60,000 nucleotides of DNA, taken from NCBI GenBank assembly GCA_029204225.1, contig CM055095.1, forward strand, positions 78,007,488 to 78,067,487, in the 5' to 3' direction. Source of the stretch: Diphasiastrum complanatum (lineage: Eukaryota > Streptophyta > Lycopodiopsida > Lycopodiales > Lycopodiaceae). This document shows positions 1 through 11,545 of this stretch, one piece after another; the stretch's first letter is position 1; each line of letters opens with the position of its first letter. Made by a program: the position numbers and the translations under genes. The notes under the pieces are model-generated. The model had not been told where the DNA came from and made no database searches. It was given only the letters and a program-made list of their open reading frames with translations.

Positions 1-120
1 TTTTTTTTTTTTTTTTTTTTTTTCGGTTTTTTGCCGTTTTTTTTTTTCGCAAATTTTTTTACGTTTGTGGTGGAATCTGGATGTTGACAGCCAAAGACGG
101 GCTGCCACATAGCACATGCA

Positions 121-240
121 TATTCCACCGGAGAGAGGAGAGAGAATGTGCATTCCACCGGAGAGAGGAGAGAGAAAGTGAATTGCACCGGAGAGAGGAG
201 AGAGAATGACAGATTCCTAGGAGAGAGAAAATTGGATTGA
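121..240. repeat. 30-bp tandem repeat, GA-rich, upstream of the CHX gene
   Basis: Three consecutive 30-bp units (121-150, 151-180, 181-210) share the core CCGGAGAGAGGAGAGAGAA, with a few differences at the edges. A fourth, degenerate unit (211-240) keeps only the GGAGAGAGAAA part. This is a purine-rich minisatellite about 1.3 kb upstream of the CHX start codon. It may be polymorphic in copy number; a regulatory role is not shown. Confidence 0.85.
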
Positions 241-367
241 CATTATGCTCATGGAGGTGGTCCCAAAATACAAAGGACACCTGAGCACAAGGCATTACGT
301 TAAGAAAAGAGTGCCACTTCAACAACAGATTACGACAACACGGTCCAATTTTAGAGAAGAACTTGAA

Positions 368-414
368 CAACCCAAGTGGATTCCACTATTGACCAACCCA
401 AGTGGATTCCACTA
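368..414. repeat. Short direct repeat, 21 bp, period 26
   Basis: A 21-bp word beginning CAACCCAAGTGGATTCCACT occurs at 368-388 and again, identical, at 394-414. No gene is visible from 415 to 737. Confidence 0.75.
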
Positions 415-737
415 CGTAATTGCATTTTTAGTTTTTGAACATTTCAAGAAAAGAGGCCAGTTCAACATCAGGTTACAACACGTTATGACATTACTCCTAT
501 AGTTGGAGCCACATTAGCAACAAGTTATATTTTAGTGTGTCCACTATATTTGGCACCAACCCTCTCCCGAGAAAAAGAAACGTGATCTCCTTCGTCCATG
601 TCATCACACAAAATACAAAATAAATAAAAGAAGGGTTGCGTGTGAACCATTGACTGCTGGACGCGTGGCCGACGGCGCCGTTGCTTCAATTGACGGGTCA
701 TGGCCCGACTTCAAAACCTCCGACATAAAGGGCCCGT

Positions 738-922
738 CTGGCGGGACCTTTCTTCAGAACGAAGGGGGAAACCCTACGAACATGCTGTGGACTTCAGATT
801 TGACGTGACAAGGCTGAGTTTGATGGGACATCTCTCTTCAGAATGAAAGGAGGTACCTTACGCGCATGTGTCGATAGAGAGCCTTCTAGCAGAGACGTGA
901 GACGGCTGCGTTTGGAGGGCTG
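738..922. repeat. Degenerate tandem duplication (about 90 bp) in the CHX upstream region
   Basis: The block around 740-830 (CTTCAGAACGAAGG, then a GCATGT-like word, then GACGTGACAAGGCTG, then TTTGATGGG) recurs diverged at about 822-922 (CTTCAGAATGAAAGG, GCATGTGT, GACGTGAGACGGCTG, TTTGGAGGG). The period is about 90 bp. Both halves carry a GACGTGA word that resembles the TGACG/ACGT elements bound by plant bZIP factors; that link is inference. From 923 to 1529 I see only 5' flank or leader. Confidence 0.6.
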
Positions 923-1529
923 TTGACGGTGGTCCATAAAGCAATGCGCAGAATGAGAATCTCCATGTGTGTGCAGGATCTTCGCAGGATCTCTATTTCC
1001 ATGTCTCTCCGGGGGTTCTAGAAAGACAGAAATGATGCGGATCATGAATAATGTGGATTGTATTTGCTTTTGCGTGCTAATTCGATGTCTTTCTAGCTGG
1101 ATACGGTTTGGATGACAGTGAAATTATGGAGGCATGGACAAGTTAGCGTTAGCCTGGCTTTAAAGCGCGTGATCTGGTGACGGAATATCACGAAAAGATC
1201 ACAAGAAATACACGGTGATTTGTTGTTGTTGCTGTTGTGAGTATGAGATGTGCAGGCAATTGCTGTCGGCATCTGGCGATTACTTTAGAGTTGGCCTGAT
1301 TTATTGGAGTTAGAACGAAGGGTGACGTTTTTCTCATGCTGTTACGGAAGACGAAGGTGGTCGATATCATACACATCGCTTCGGTTTCTCTTTGCGCTCG
1401 CTTCAGTTTTCGAAAGGCATTCACAATATTTGGTTAGTGTTAGACATGGCAATGCTAGCGCCTTGAGGATTTGGTGAGGAAAATTCTGTGAGCAGTTGCT
1501 GTTATAGATTGTTCTCCTGCTACTGCAAA

Positions 1530-4500
1530 ATGGCGGCCGCTGCTCCATTGCATCATGCTGTCCCTCAGACCGCTGCGACGAATGCCACCTGCATCAAACC
1601 CATGACGGCCACATCGAACGGGGCGTGGCAGGGCGATAATCCCATCGATTATGCATTGCCTCTTCTTGTTATTCAGATCGTATTTGTTCTCATTCTAACA
1701 CGAACATTAGCGTTTCTTATGAAGCCCCTCAGACAACCTCGAGTGATTGCGGAGATTATTGTAAGTCCTACACGATTATTACGAATCTTAATCTCTTCTT
1801 TTGCGACTAATTCGTCCGCATATATTGTTAAGGACATTACAGAGTTGAAATAGGATATTGCCATCCCGGACCCTTCAAAGCAATGCCAAATTCTGCACAT
1901 GGTTGGCATATGTATTCAAGAGCTCGCTTGTGCTAGAGTAGTCTAACATTTGATGACAATGTATACAGAAATATATATTTTTGTGCTGTAAATAGAAAGA
2001 AATCTATTGGAGTTCCAAGTATATGGCGACGCAATCAGGGTATTTGATGTCGTTGATCACCAGGAACGTTGCTATAAGAAATTGATCGTTGCTTGTAGGA
2101 ATTCGAAGGTTTATCGTAATAACTGTTACTATTATGAACAAATACACTTTGTTCAAAGAACATCAGCGAGCGTTATAGTTTCCTGTTCCGATGCTTGCTA
2201 ATGCTCATCTTCCTAGCGTAAATACCACTAATGGTCATAAGCGCAAATGTGCTTTTACAAGCAGACTTATTAGGTCTAAAAATAGCTTTGCTCCATTTTA
2301 ATAAAGAGAGAGGTGTCTAAGACTAGTTGCTCTCTGCTTGATTCAAATTTACGATCGAGTAAGTATTCCGGAGGGGTGAATTTACATTTCAAAATTCAAA
2401 CTCTAGATTTTTTGTCGAATATCTTTCTATGAACGGCTATTCCACGTCCTAAATGGAGTTTAAATACTAGTTTGGTGAAGTTGCAATTCCTGTAAAGTAG
2501 CACATCCGTATGTTGATTTTTTGTTTCCTCTAGGATGCCAGCCTGATGTGGTCTCTTTACTTCATGGGATTGTGATTTCAGGGAGGAATACTTTTAGGAC
2601 CTTCTGCTTTGGGCCGGGATCACGCGTACCTGAACAAGATCTTTCCTACGCAAAGTCTGACAGTTCTTGATACATTTGCAAATATGGGCCTTTTATTCTT
2701 CTTATTTTTGGTGGGACTTGAGCTAGATCTTAAGGCACTCCGCAGGACTGGTAGGGAGGCTTTGATAATAGCAGGTGCTGGCATCTCTGTGCCCTTTATA
2801 GCGGGAATAGGAGTTTCTTTTGTTCTTCGGGATACCATATCCAAAGGCGCAAAATTTGCCCCATTTTTGGTTTTCATGGGAGTTGCAATGTCAATCACTG
2901 CTTTTCCTGTGCTTGCACGTATTCTGGCTGAACGCAAGCTTCTAACTACTGACGTCGGCCAGACAGCAATGTCAGCTGCTGCTGTTAACGATGTAGTGGC
3001 TTGGATACTGCTTGCTCTTGCTGTAGCCCTTTCAGGCTCACATAAAAGCCCTGCAATAGCTGCATATGTTCTCCTTTGTGGACTTGCTTATGTTGTGGTT
3101 ATGTTCCTTGTCGTGAAACCGATCATGACGCGAATTGCTAATCGTTCTCCTGACAAAGAGCCAGTGAAAGAAATTTATGTTACCATCACTCTAGCTGGAG
3201 TTTTAGTTGCAGGATTTGTAACAGATTCAATAGGCATACATGGAATATTTGGAGCATTTGTGTTTGGCCTGATAATCCCGAAAGATGGACCATTTGCAGG
3301 GATCCTGATTGAAAAACTCGAAGACTTTGTCACCATATTGATGCTGCCATTGTACTTCGCATCAAGTGGCTTGAAAACAAACGTTGGGGCAATCCATGGG
3401 GCTAGATCTGGTGGGCTTCTCGCGTTGGTCATTACAACAGCGTGCGTTGGGAAAATCTTTGGAACTTTGTTAGCTGGCATGGCACATGGTTTGCAAGCAA
3501 GGAAAGCCCTAACATTGGGATTTCTCATGAATACAAAAGGTTTGGTGGAGTTGATTGTTCTGAACATTGGCAAGGAAAGAAAGGTATGCAACTGTTTGCC
3601 AACCTTTCAAAATTTTGATTTCTAATCCAGGCCACTTAATTTGTTAGCAATTATGCTACTATAAGAATCTGTGCCAATTTGATCTATGATTTGTATAAAG
3701 GCAGACTGTGTCAAGCAAGTTCTTTCTTGACGTTCCATGCAACTAGACATAACAAAATGTGCTCTCATTTTTTTATGTCCAGTACTATCTATCCTAGACA
3801 CAATTTGTCGTTTTAGGGGATATACAGCTCAATGGACTGACCCTCGTTGGTTTTTTTGGACCGATAGGTTACGTGAACATAGTTACGTTATTCTAGTGAG
3901 CAGTTTGTGCTTTTTCCTGCTCATTCCAGTTAAAGCAGGCTTTAAAGGAATTTTTTTTTGTCAAGGTCATTTTTTAACAAGCCTATCACTGTTCAGACTC
4001 AAAAGGTGCATTTGTTATGTTACTGATTTCTGTCTCTTTAGACGGTGAACATAACAAAAAACTGTTCACAAGCAACCCATCAGTCCAGAAAAACATACTT
4101 TAGACGGTGAGCGTAACAAAAAACTGTGCACAAGCAACCCATCAGTCCAGAAAAACATACTTATGACATCTCTCTTTATCGTCAGCTTTCTTGTCATATA
4201 ACAATATTGTATCCAAGCACTCAGCGGTTGTCGAGCTTATCTGACACAATTCAGCCTGTTCCAGTCAATTTTTAAACTTAGTTCATTGTCATTAAATCTA
4301 GAATTAACTGAAGGTCGATGGTTGGTAGAAATGCAGAGCAAGAAATTTCCTATTTTGTTCCAGTTGAATATTTTCTTGTGCAATGTTGTGGTTTGAAGTA
4401 TGAAAAATTTATCTTGCAATTGTTTGCCGGAAACTTTGGAAATTGGTGCAGAGCAGTCTAAACTGTTGATAATGATGTTCAGGTCCTTAATGACGAGACG

Positions 4501-5784
4501 TTTGCGATCATGGTTCTTATGGCTCTCTTCACAACATTCATGACGACGCCCATAGTTATGGCACTTTATAAACCAGCAAGAAATCGTGTTCCTTACACTC
4601 GTCGCAAAGTGGACATAGACAAACCCAAGGATGAGCTTCGAATTTTGGCATGTGTCCATGGTATGAAAAATGTACCTGCAATTATAAACCTAGTCGAAAC
4701 CACAAGAGGAACCCGAAAGCAAGCCTTGCGACTGTACATTCTGCATCTAGTGGAACTCTCTGAAAGGTCATCAGCAATTATGATGGTTCATCGAGTGAGA
4801 AAGGACGGCCGCCCCTTTTGGAATCACGGCGTGGGTGACGGAGACAATATTGTGGTGGCCTTTGAAGCATATGGACAACTCAGTAAAGTAATGGTGCGAC
4901 CCATGACAGCAATTTCTGGCTTCGAAGACATGCATGATGACATATGCAACACAGCTGCAGAAAAGAGAGCTGCAATTATAATTTTGCCTCATCACAAGTA
5001 TCAGCGGTTTGATGGAGTACTGGAGACCATGAATCCGGGATTTCGTGCAGTAAATCAGCGTGTTCTACAGCATGCACCTTGTTCTGTTGGCATTCTTGTT
5101 GATCGAGGCCTTGGCGGATTTGTGCAACTTGCTCCCAGTACCGTTGATCACAATATCAGTGTCTTCTTTACTGGTGGCCCGGATGATCGAGAAGCTCTGG
5201 TTCTTGGTTGTCGGATGGCTGAACACCCAGGCATTAAACTGACAGTAATACGTTTTGTAAAAAAGCAAGATGGACCTGAGGCTGCAGACAGTAGTGCTGT
5301 GGGTGCGTCTGATTATGTACGGAATAACTCCATTCAAAAAGTTACCGCCAATCCAGATACCTTCCACTTCGCAATTCTGGGGCTGGATTCTGAAAGAGAA
5401 AGTAAATTGGATGAAGAGTATCTTGCTACTGTAAACACAAAGCAAAGCTCTGCAGATGCATCACCGTCTATCTCTTTCGAAGAAATTCCTGTTCATGATC
5501 CAATTGAAGCTGCCATAGGAATTGCAGTAAAACACAGGTATGATTTAATATTGGTAGGCCGTGCTCGGCGTCCTAGTCCTTTGATTGTAAGCATGGTGAG
5601 ATTACCTGCAGAATCATCTGAATTGGGCCCAGTTGGTGATGCTCTCACAGCACTAGGAACGGAGATTAGGGCTTCAATTTTGGTTATTCAGCAACACGAT
5701 CCTCATTTGGTTCCAGATTCTTCTTCCGCAAAAATATCAACTTTAGTTTCATCAGATGAAACTAATGGTACTTTACCAGTATAG
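1530..5784 (+). CDS. Cation/H+ exchanger of the CHX family (CHX17-19-like), three exons
   Basis: Join 1530-1760, 2582-3583, 4483-5784; 844 aa ending in TAG. The protein should be a K+(cation)/H+ antiporter of the CPA2 family; relatives act in endomembranes or the plasma membrane in K+ and pH homeostasis. Exon 1 carries the CHX N-terminal signature (NGAWQGDNP, then [10 protein letters not shown]). Exon 2 continues at [12 protein letters not shown] and holds most of the Na+/H+-exchanger domain, about 11-12 hydrophobic helices, with the conserved Asn-Asp pair in VNDVVAW near residues 213-214. Exon 3 is the hydrophilic C-terminal regulatory region, including [13 protein letters not shown]. Both introns are GT-AG and phase 0, and joining them gives uninterrupted family-like sequence. 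ATG 1530 is chosen because nothing family-like precedes it, although the frame is open upstream. Family length is usually 780-870 aa, so it looks complete. The exact CHX member is not assignable by eye. Confidence 0.93.
1761..2581 (+). other. CHX intron 1
   Basis: An 821-bp phase-0 intron with donor GTAAGT at 1761 and acceptor TTCAG ending at 2581. It separates EII from GGILLGPS, a junction that is continuous in the protein family. I see no gene or element inside it. Confidence 0.9.
3584..4482 (+). other. CHX intron 2
   Basis: An 899-bp phase-0 intron with donor GTATGC at 3584 and acceptor TTCAG ending at 4482. The exons join the GKERK and [10 protein letters not shown] stretches that are adjacent in CHX proteins. 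It contains a two-copy 62-bp tandem repeat, described separately. Confidence 0.9.
4041..4162. repeat. Two-copy 62-bp tandem repeat inside CHX intron 2
   Basis: The units at 4041-4100 and 4103-4162 begin GACGGTGAACATAAC and GACGGTGAGCGTAAC and end with AGTCCAGAAAAACATACTT. They differ at only about three positions, which implies a fairly recent duplication. Confidence 0.9.
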
Positions 5785-7536
5785 CTGGAAATAGCATTTA
5801 TTGGTTACATGATTGGACATAAGCATGATGCAAGTGAATTTATGCATCAAAGTGGAATTTGCTACACGGTCGTTATACTTATTCCAGTTTTTTGTTAGCT
5901 GTCCTCAGTTAGATTTACTCAGATACTACAAAATTGATAATTATGTTTCCAACTCAGAGATACTGGAACAAAAGACAGACACTGGAGAAGCTAAGTCATC
6001 GCCATGGCTTAGCATTTGCAAGCTTGAGGGAGTTTTTTTTCCTGCTGTGGTGTCTATAGAGCACCTAGTTCTGCTTGTAGGATTGTGAATTGTCCCAGAT
6101 AGAAATCTATGTACAGTTGATTGCACAGTCTATTGAAAAGGTTTGCCCATCTGGAAGTTTGTTGCATATTATGATCTTTTGCTAAATATCACAAGCCATT
6201 CTGATTTGAGTCGTCATTTGTTTCTCAAGCAATCATACCATGATAGATCATACCTTACTATTGTGTGAAAACACTCTTCATAAAATCGGGGGTTTGACTG
6301 AGCAATGTGTGCTTGTTTTTGGCCCATGTCCTTCATTGTCATGAGCCTGAAGTTATAAGGGAAGATATTGTTTTTCAAATATGCACAAGCTTCTACAATA
6401 TTCAAGAATTCATATCTGCTTAATCACAAGAGCTCCTATGCCAATCAACAATTAATCACGCAAATGTAAAGACAACTTTTTGTAATTGTGTCAACCTAGT
6501 ATACCTCAAACCTCCACTTTAATTTTTAAATAAGAGCACAATAAGCATGCTCAAACAGCCGCTAACCCTGCTTTTTACAAGTCTATCTGCAATATAGAAC
6601 ACTTGACATATTTGACAAATCAACAAATAGGCATTGCGCAGGTGGAGTATAAAAGCCTTCAATACTTTTCATTAGGACTAGAAGCATTATCCATATAAAA
6701 GAAGTCGATAGAGAGGGTAGCAGTTGGAAAGGATATAAAAGCTCTAGTATCAAAAGCATAAGTGCTTACAAAAAAAGAGGCATGATATTTTGTTCTTGGA
6801 AAAGGCACAAAAGACACAAATTGTCACATAAAGAATAGAATTTGGTTTTGGAAGTAGTGGATAAGGTCTATAACAAACTGTAATCAAAGTCATATGAAAA
6901 CTTTTTTGTTTAAAATAAATCTTGAACGTAAAGGAATCAGCCATATTTACAAGGTTCCTATTCTTATACTTGAGGTTATTTTCCTTACATACAAGAACTT
7001 TATTTCAGAAGTATCCAATGAATCAATGATTTGTAGAATGCTTGATAAGATGCTTGCTATGTACCTACCCTAGTTTGAGTCCCCAAATGCACATTTGAGA
7101 ACATATGATGCGCTTGCATGGTCATTGTTGTCAAAAATGGTGAACTCCTGCAACTTTGTCGCAGCACGAACAAGACACGAAGGTCGAACGAGAACAATTC
7201 GCGACAGTCAATGTGTCTTTGACTCAAAGCACGAACGATTCGCGAATCAATCACGAATCGTAAACACACCTCCAGGACCGAAAAGCGCAAAATGGACGCA
7301 AAACGAAAACAACGAAAACACACGAAGAGAAATCTTACGCGCTGCCAGCTAGCAGCTCAATGGGCTTCATGCCCAGCTGAAACGAATAGCAATGATGGAG
7401 ACTAACTAACTAGTTGATTAGCGTTAACTAGTTTTGTGATTCTACGTTTAGCTATCTTGTAAACTCCACACAGTGGAGGTATAAACAATCCTCTCTGGAT
7501 CATAACAAAAGGAAGAGAGATAGTGAATACAGAGAT
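5785..7536. other. CHX 3' flank; no gene seen
   Basis: The CHX 3' UTR must begin at 5785, but I cannot place its end. The stretch is AT-rich with no convincing coding potential. From about 7120 to 7350 there is A-rich sequence with recurring ACGAA and TCGCGAA words, which resembles the flank of the dispersed repeat that follows. Confidence 0.5.
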
Positions 7537-7895
7537 CTGTAAGAAAGTGAGAGAGACATATCGAATAGAGTAAGAAAGCAAAATACCATAGCTGTGCATG
7601 AAAGTCGGCCAACGAGCAGAACACATCGAAAGAGCAGAGAGTCAATCCGCCAACGAGCGAGACACTGACGATCTTGCTCTAAAACCAAATTGACAATATA
7701 ATCGCTCTATTTTGTGTATCTCTTGGCCTTGTGCTGTGTCTCTTGATTGCTCGAATACAATATGTTCTGTGATATGTAGTCAAGTGTCTGGGATCCCTTA
7801 AGAGCTTCCGCATAAAAAAAAATTCAAAGACAGAAAATTGTTCGCGAATTAGAAGAGCGGACGAACACGAAACAAGAAAAAAGCTTCCGCGACAA
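7537..7895. repeat. Dispersed repeat, copy A (LTR-like)
   Basis: This block aligns along its length with 24054-24455. Shared landmarks, in order, are GCTGTGCATGAAAGTC, CCAACGAGCAGAA, AACGAGCGAGACACTGAC, a word close to AATATGTTCTGTGAT, and GCTTCCGC. Divergence is substantial. A promoter-like, non-coding repeat of this size could be a solo LTR or a non-autonomous element; I could not find termini or a target duplication. From 7896 to 9489 I see nothing that can be supported. Confidence 0.7.
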
Positions 7896-9489
7896 TTGTT
7901 TTAGTTAGACGAAGCTTGAAGGCCGGCCTTTTGGGGCCTTGTTGATGCTTGGATGAAAGTTGATGATTGCTCTTTAGGGTAGTTGACATTTGGGTGAAAG
8001 CTTGAACATTGTCCTTTAGTATGGTTGTTCCTTGCCCTAGAAAAGTATCCCATGGCACACAACTACATCTAAGTTGCTAAATACTTTTGCCCACAATCAC
8101 AAGACAGGCATAAACCAACATATATTTTGGGTACCCTCACAACAAGATAATTGTCATGTATGTACTTGTTTTTTGCAATGATGATGCCTAACACACTAGT
8201 TAGTCTAGCTTAGAAGCCTACTTGGCAATAACTAAGAAAAAAAGTGCCTTGGAAAGTGTATGATGCTCTCTTAATTGCATTTTTCAAAGCAACATATGTA
8301 TGATTATGCTATTCTAGTGTTACTTTTTTTTCCCTCATGTTTTTATTCAATGTATGAACGACAACTTGCATGAAGAAAGCTTTCAAAAGTTAAACTATAC
8401 TTCTTTGACATCCAAAATGATATTTGAGATAAGAAATAAAAGAAAGACAAAAGTCATTTTCCAAAACACGTTTGTCCAAAAATCAAGTCCGAGCTTTTGT
8501 TTTTGTCAACTTATTTGTAAGACACAATGTTATCAAAATAGAAAGAAATCAACAATGTCACTGTACTATATATTTTCTTTCTCATCAAAGATTGCCGATT
8601 ACTTTCATACAAACATTTTTTTTCCCCAATCATTATCTTGCCATGATGTCATGCGTAGTCTGAAGCTAGTTCAAGAGCAAGTTTCACACAATTAAGATAA
8701 TAAAGCTTGTTCCTTTTTATGTACTAGAAGTTTCATTCTTGATGGCCATGATTGTGCTTTTCTTTTGCAATTAGTGTTGGTTTTGGTTTAAAATATGTAC
8801 CAAAATATTATAGAACACCTTTGCTACCACATGACTGTCCACCATAAGGCTTTGTCAAAGGGTTTACATCAATTAACACAAATTCAACTATTTTCAGACT
8901 ATTCATGTTCTCAAATAGAAAATCTCATCTTATAATTCATCTATTGAATATTAAGAATGTATAACTAATAAGATTTAAACTAATGTTGTTGTCACAAGAT
9001 AAGGATATATACTTAGAGACAATGAATCTACATTCGATTTGGTTAAGAAGTCTCAAAATATGAATTTAGCTAAGAAGTCAAAATATGAGTATAGTCACAG
9101 TTTAGCTAAATTTGTGTTAATTAATAATGTTTAAAAGATAAGATCTAAAAGTACCTTGCAATAAAAGACAAAGCATCAATTATTATATTTAAAGCCTTTG
9201 AAAGAGTCAAGTTCATATCTAAGAAGTATGTACCAGATTGAATGGAAAAGGGTATTGTTTTGTGCTGCAATTCATCTAATTTGTACATGCTACTTACTGA
9301 GTGGCGATAGTCGCAATAGTTTTGTTTGAATTGTTGGGTGTTAGTGAGGTGCGAAAAATTGCGACAGTTCGAAGTATCGAGAGACATTGTCAGACTATCG
9401 CATTCGATAACACTGTAGAAGACTTAAGAGCACCATATTTAGATAATCTGTCACAATGAAAGTTCATTTAATTCACCTATCTAACTCAG

Positions 9490-9590
9490 AGCGTTTGCAA
9501 CCTGGTTAGAGCTACCTTTGACATATCGAATTTCATGATCAAATTCTTGCATAAGCTTAGCCCAACAAGCTTTATGACCTTTCTAATCAT
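9490..9590 (-). pseudogene. Gypsy RNase H C-terminal fragment, out of order
   Basis: The minus strand reads FDHEIRYVKGSSNQVANALS, the conserved end of Ty3/Gypsy RNase H (consensus close to EFDFEIRYVKG..N.VADALSR). In an intact element this lies upstream of the integrase. Here it lies downstream of the integrase fragment at 9640-10110 on the same strand, so the fragments have been rearranged or come from two insertions. Confidence 0.7.
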
Positions 9591-9639
9591 TACTATTACA
9601 AATATAGTGTGTACTTTTCCTATGGATAACCAGATATGA

Positions 9640-10110
9640 GAATAACAAGTGAGTGATAGTTTCATTTAAGAAATGTGTTCCACGATCACTCACGAGCTCA
9701 AGCGGACACCCAAAACAAACCAGGATATTTTCGTATAGGAACTTGGCAGTGGAGTTGGCGTCTGCCTTTCTCACTGCCTTGGCTTTGACCCATTTGGTTA
9801 GGTAATCTGTGGCTATGATAATGTAGCTAGACGAATAGGGCCGAGATAGTCAATGCCCCATTTCTCAAATGGCATCTCAGCCAAGATAGGTAGTAATGGC
9901 ATTCTATCCTTTTCTTGGATTCTATTGAACCGTTGGCACATGTCACTCCTCTTGACCTAGTAGTGAATATCCTTGAACATAGTGGGCCACCACAATCCGT
10001 ATTGCAACACTTTGCGATTGGTAGCTTCAGCAGCAAAATGGCCTTTGCCTATTCCTTCGTGGGCGATACTACTTGGGGAACTTTGTGCGTAAGGATGCAT
10101 GTTGGACCCT
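9640..10110 (-). pseudogene. Gypsy integrase relic (zinc-binding plus part of the DDE core)
   Basis: Reading the minus strand from 10110: a frame containing ATNRKVLQYGLWWPT and a downstream CQRF word (the H2C2 zinc-binding part of a Gypsy integrase), then FEKWGIDYLGPI with the first catalytic Asp, then ATDYLTKWVKAKAV, then FGCPLELVSDRGTHFLNET with the second catalytic Asp. Homology stops at HRKST, before the catalytic Glu. At least one frameshift separates the zinc-binding part from the core. The product is non-functional. The closest relative in this window is the relic at 27140-28310, which shares the FGCPLE.VSDRG.HF block. Confidence 0.8.
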
Positions 10111-10440
10111 TTCTATGCCTCCCTAATCGGTTGAATCTAGAGGGCAAAGAAGGGGTTTGGATCTCCAACCGGGTGAGTAGTCATGTAGTAACGGGCTTCG
10201 ATCCAATGGGGAGAGGGATAAGTGACAAAATAGGAGTGGGAATCTAGGCTTGCTAAGGTTGTCAATCTTAGCCTCAGATCTACTCGTGGAATAACCTAGA
10301 TTTGTGTGGCGTTCATCTTTGATGCTTTTTCTCTTTTTGGTCTTTTCTTGGCTTCGTTTTTTGGCTCTTATGTAGGCATCCTTGGCTCTAGATCTTGTCC
10401 TCAAGAGGATGGTCTTCTCAAGGGAGGTGAATAGTGAAAG
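10111..10440 (-). pseudogene. Probable Gypsy spacer upstream of the integrase relic
   Basis: A minus-strand frame of about 90 codons (10404-10123) is basic and contains RSRAKDAYIRAKKRSQEKTKK. It directly precedes the integrase relic and may be the linker between RNase H and integrase. I recognise no domain. Confidence 0.35.
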
Positions 10441-10677
10441 AAATTCTATCTATGGATTTTAATGATCGCTTCATGGTTTTCTTAATGACACTACAACATT
10501 CTGGAGGATTTTCGACCCTATTATCGAGGCTTTTATGAAGATTTTTTTTAAAAAAAAAAAGACTGCAACCCTTGGTGTACACCTTGAAGTATACCTCGGA
10601 ACGAGATCCTCGATAATTTCCTCGGTAATTGAGGCTTCTTCACCTCATTTTTGCGTTGTTTATAGCATGGGTATACC

Positions 10678-10711
10678 GAGGGATATACCAAGGGCCCTCG
10701 GTATATCCCTC
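10678..10711. repeat. 34-bp near-perfect palindrome in the CACTA subterminal region
   Basis: Two 17-bp arms with a single mismatched pair are centred on GGGCCC (10692-10697), using GGATATACC and GGTATATCC. Diverged copies of the half-site surround it (10671 GTATACCGAGGG, 10742 GAGGAATATACCAAGG, about 10760 TCTTGGTATATCTC). Arrays of short inverted motifs near the ends are where En/Spm TNPA-type proteins bind in characterised elements; that function is inferred here. Confidence 0.85.
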
Positions 10712-10810
10712 CTAACAAGCTATTGGTGACATGTCATTTCTGAGGAATATACCAAGGGGCATCTCTTGGTATATCTCTATGAAGGGTGGAAAATCAGAAA
10801 AAAAAAAAAA

Positions 10811-10854
10811 TTAGGACAGAATGGAGCCAGTTTACTGGCTCCATTCTGCCCTAA
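10811..10854. repeat. Hairpin: 21-bp arms, 2-nt loop
   Basis: The left arm 10811-10831 (TTAGGACAGAATGGAGCCAG, then T) and right arm 10834-10854 are reverse complements except at one position, separated by TT. A related half-site (GGCTCCATTCTATCC) occurs at about 11466. This is probably another subterminal palindrome of the CACTA element. Confidence 0.85.
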
Positions 10855-11007
10855 AAATGGACTCCATCTGACCCCAAGAGTCTTTTGCATCACTTCTTAT
10901 GAAATTGCTAAGCAAAATCATTTGTTTATTATTGTCAATAAAATTTTTTGCAAAATTTAGTTGAGCTACATGTCAGGCACTTAAAAATTGATGAAGGAAA
11001 CTTAAAT

Positions 11008-11294
11008 TCATACATAAATGTTCCAAGTACAGAGATATGTTACAAATTAGATTATTGAAATATACCTACTTATAATTAGATCCAGCTGAGTTGTCCTCGT
11101 CCTGGCCATTGACATTGCAATCGGACTTGTGTGACTACTATGCATGGGATTGAGACTGTGATACCTGCATCCATGAGTATAATATAATTATCTGAGAAAT
11201 GTGATGAGAGTGAAAGTTAGACTACATGAATGTAGTGAAGTTAAAGTATATTTTGAAGCCATATGTACCTCAGATCTAGAATATCCATCCGAAT
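11008..11294 (-). repeat. CACTA 3'-exon region, duplicate A
   Basis: This resembles 11546-11815 in the same orientation and, reversed, 38400-38650. On the minus strand it ends in a short acidic reading (GQDEDNSAGSN then stop) corresponding to GQDGDDSAGSN at about 38582-38612, apparently the last exon of the CACTA accessory protein. The presence of two copies here points to a local duplication. Confidence 0.6.
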
Positions 11295-11460
11295 CAAGGC
11301 ACAAGGAAGACTTGAAGTTTGTGAAGAAAGAATTCCCTGAAAATCCAAATCGTGTTAAACAACAACAGGAGGCCGCTAAGAAGCTACAGGAGACTTTAGG
11401 GACATTCTCACCTTGGAAGTGGTGGCCAAGGTTCTCCCATGGACATCGTTATAACCCTGT
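11290..11460 (+). pseudogene. Transposase_24-like fragment (CACTA accessory protein)
   Basis: The plus-strand reading HKEDLKFVKKEFPENPNR, followed by VKQQQEAAKKLQE and then WWPRFSHG, matches the block HKEDWKFAKKEF.ENPNRFKQQQ at 38043-38112 and the minus-strand copy at 17.85-18.17 kb. This motif is typical of the plant Ptta/En/Spm (Transposase_24) protein. The fragment is inverted relative to the flanking CACTA exon copies, so the locus is rearranged. Confidence 0.7.
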
Positions 11461-11545
11461 CAAATGGCTCCATTCTATCCTAAAACTAGACTACATGCAA
11501 TTGAAGAGCCATGTATAGGACTTAACTTAAACAAATTCTACATAT

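Noticed and set aside
1488-1529. Upstream in-frame extension of the CHX protein
   Set aside because: The frame is open but lacks an ATG upstream of 1530 and has no family resemblance; ATG 1530 gives a normal N-terminus.
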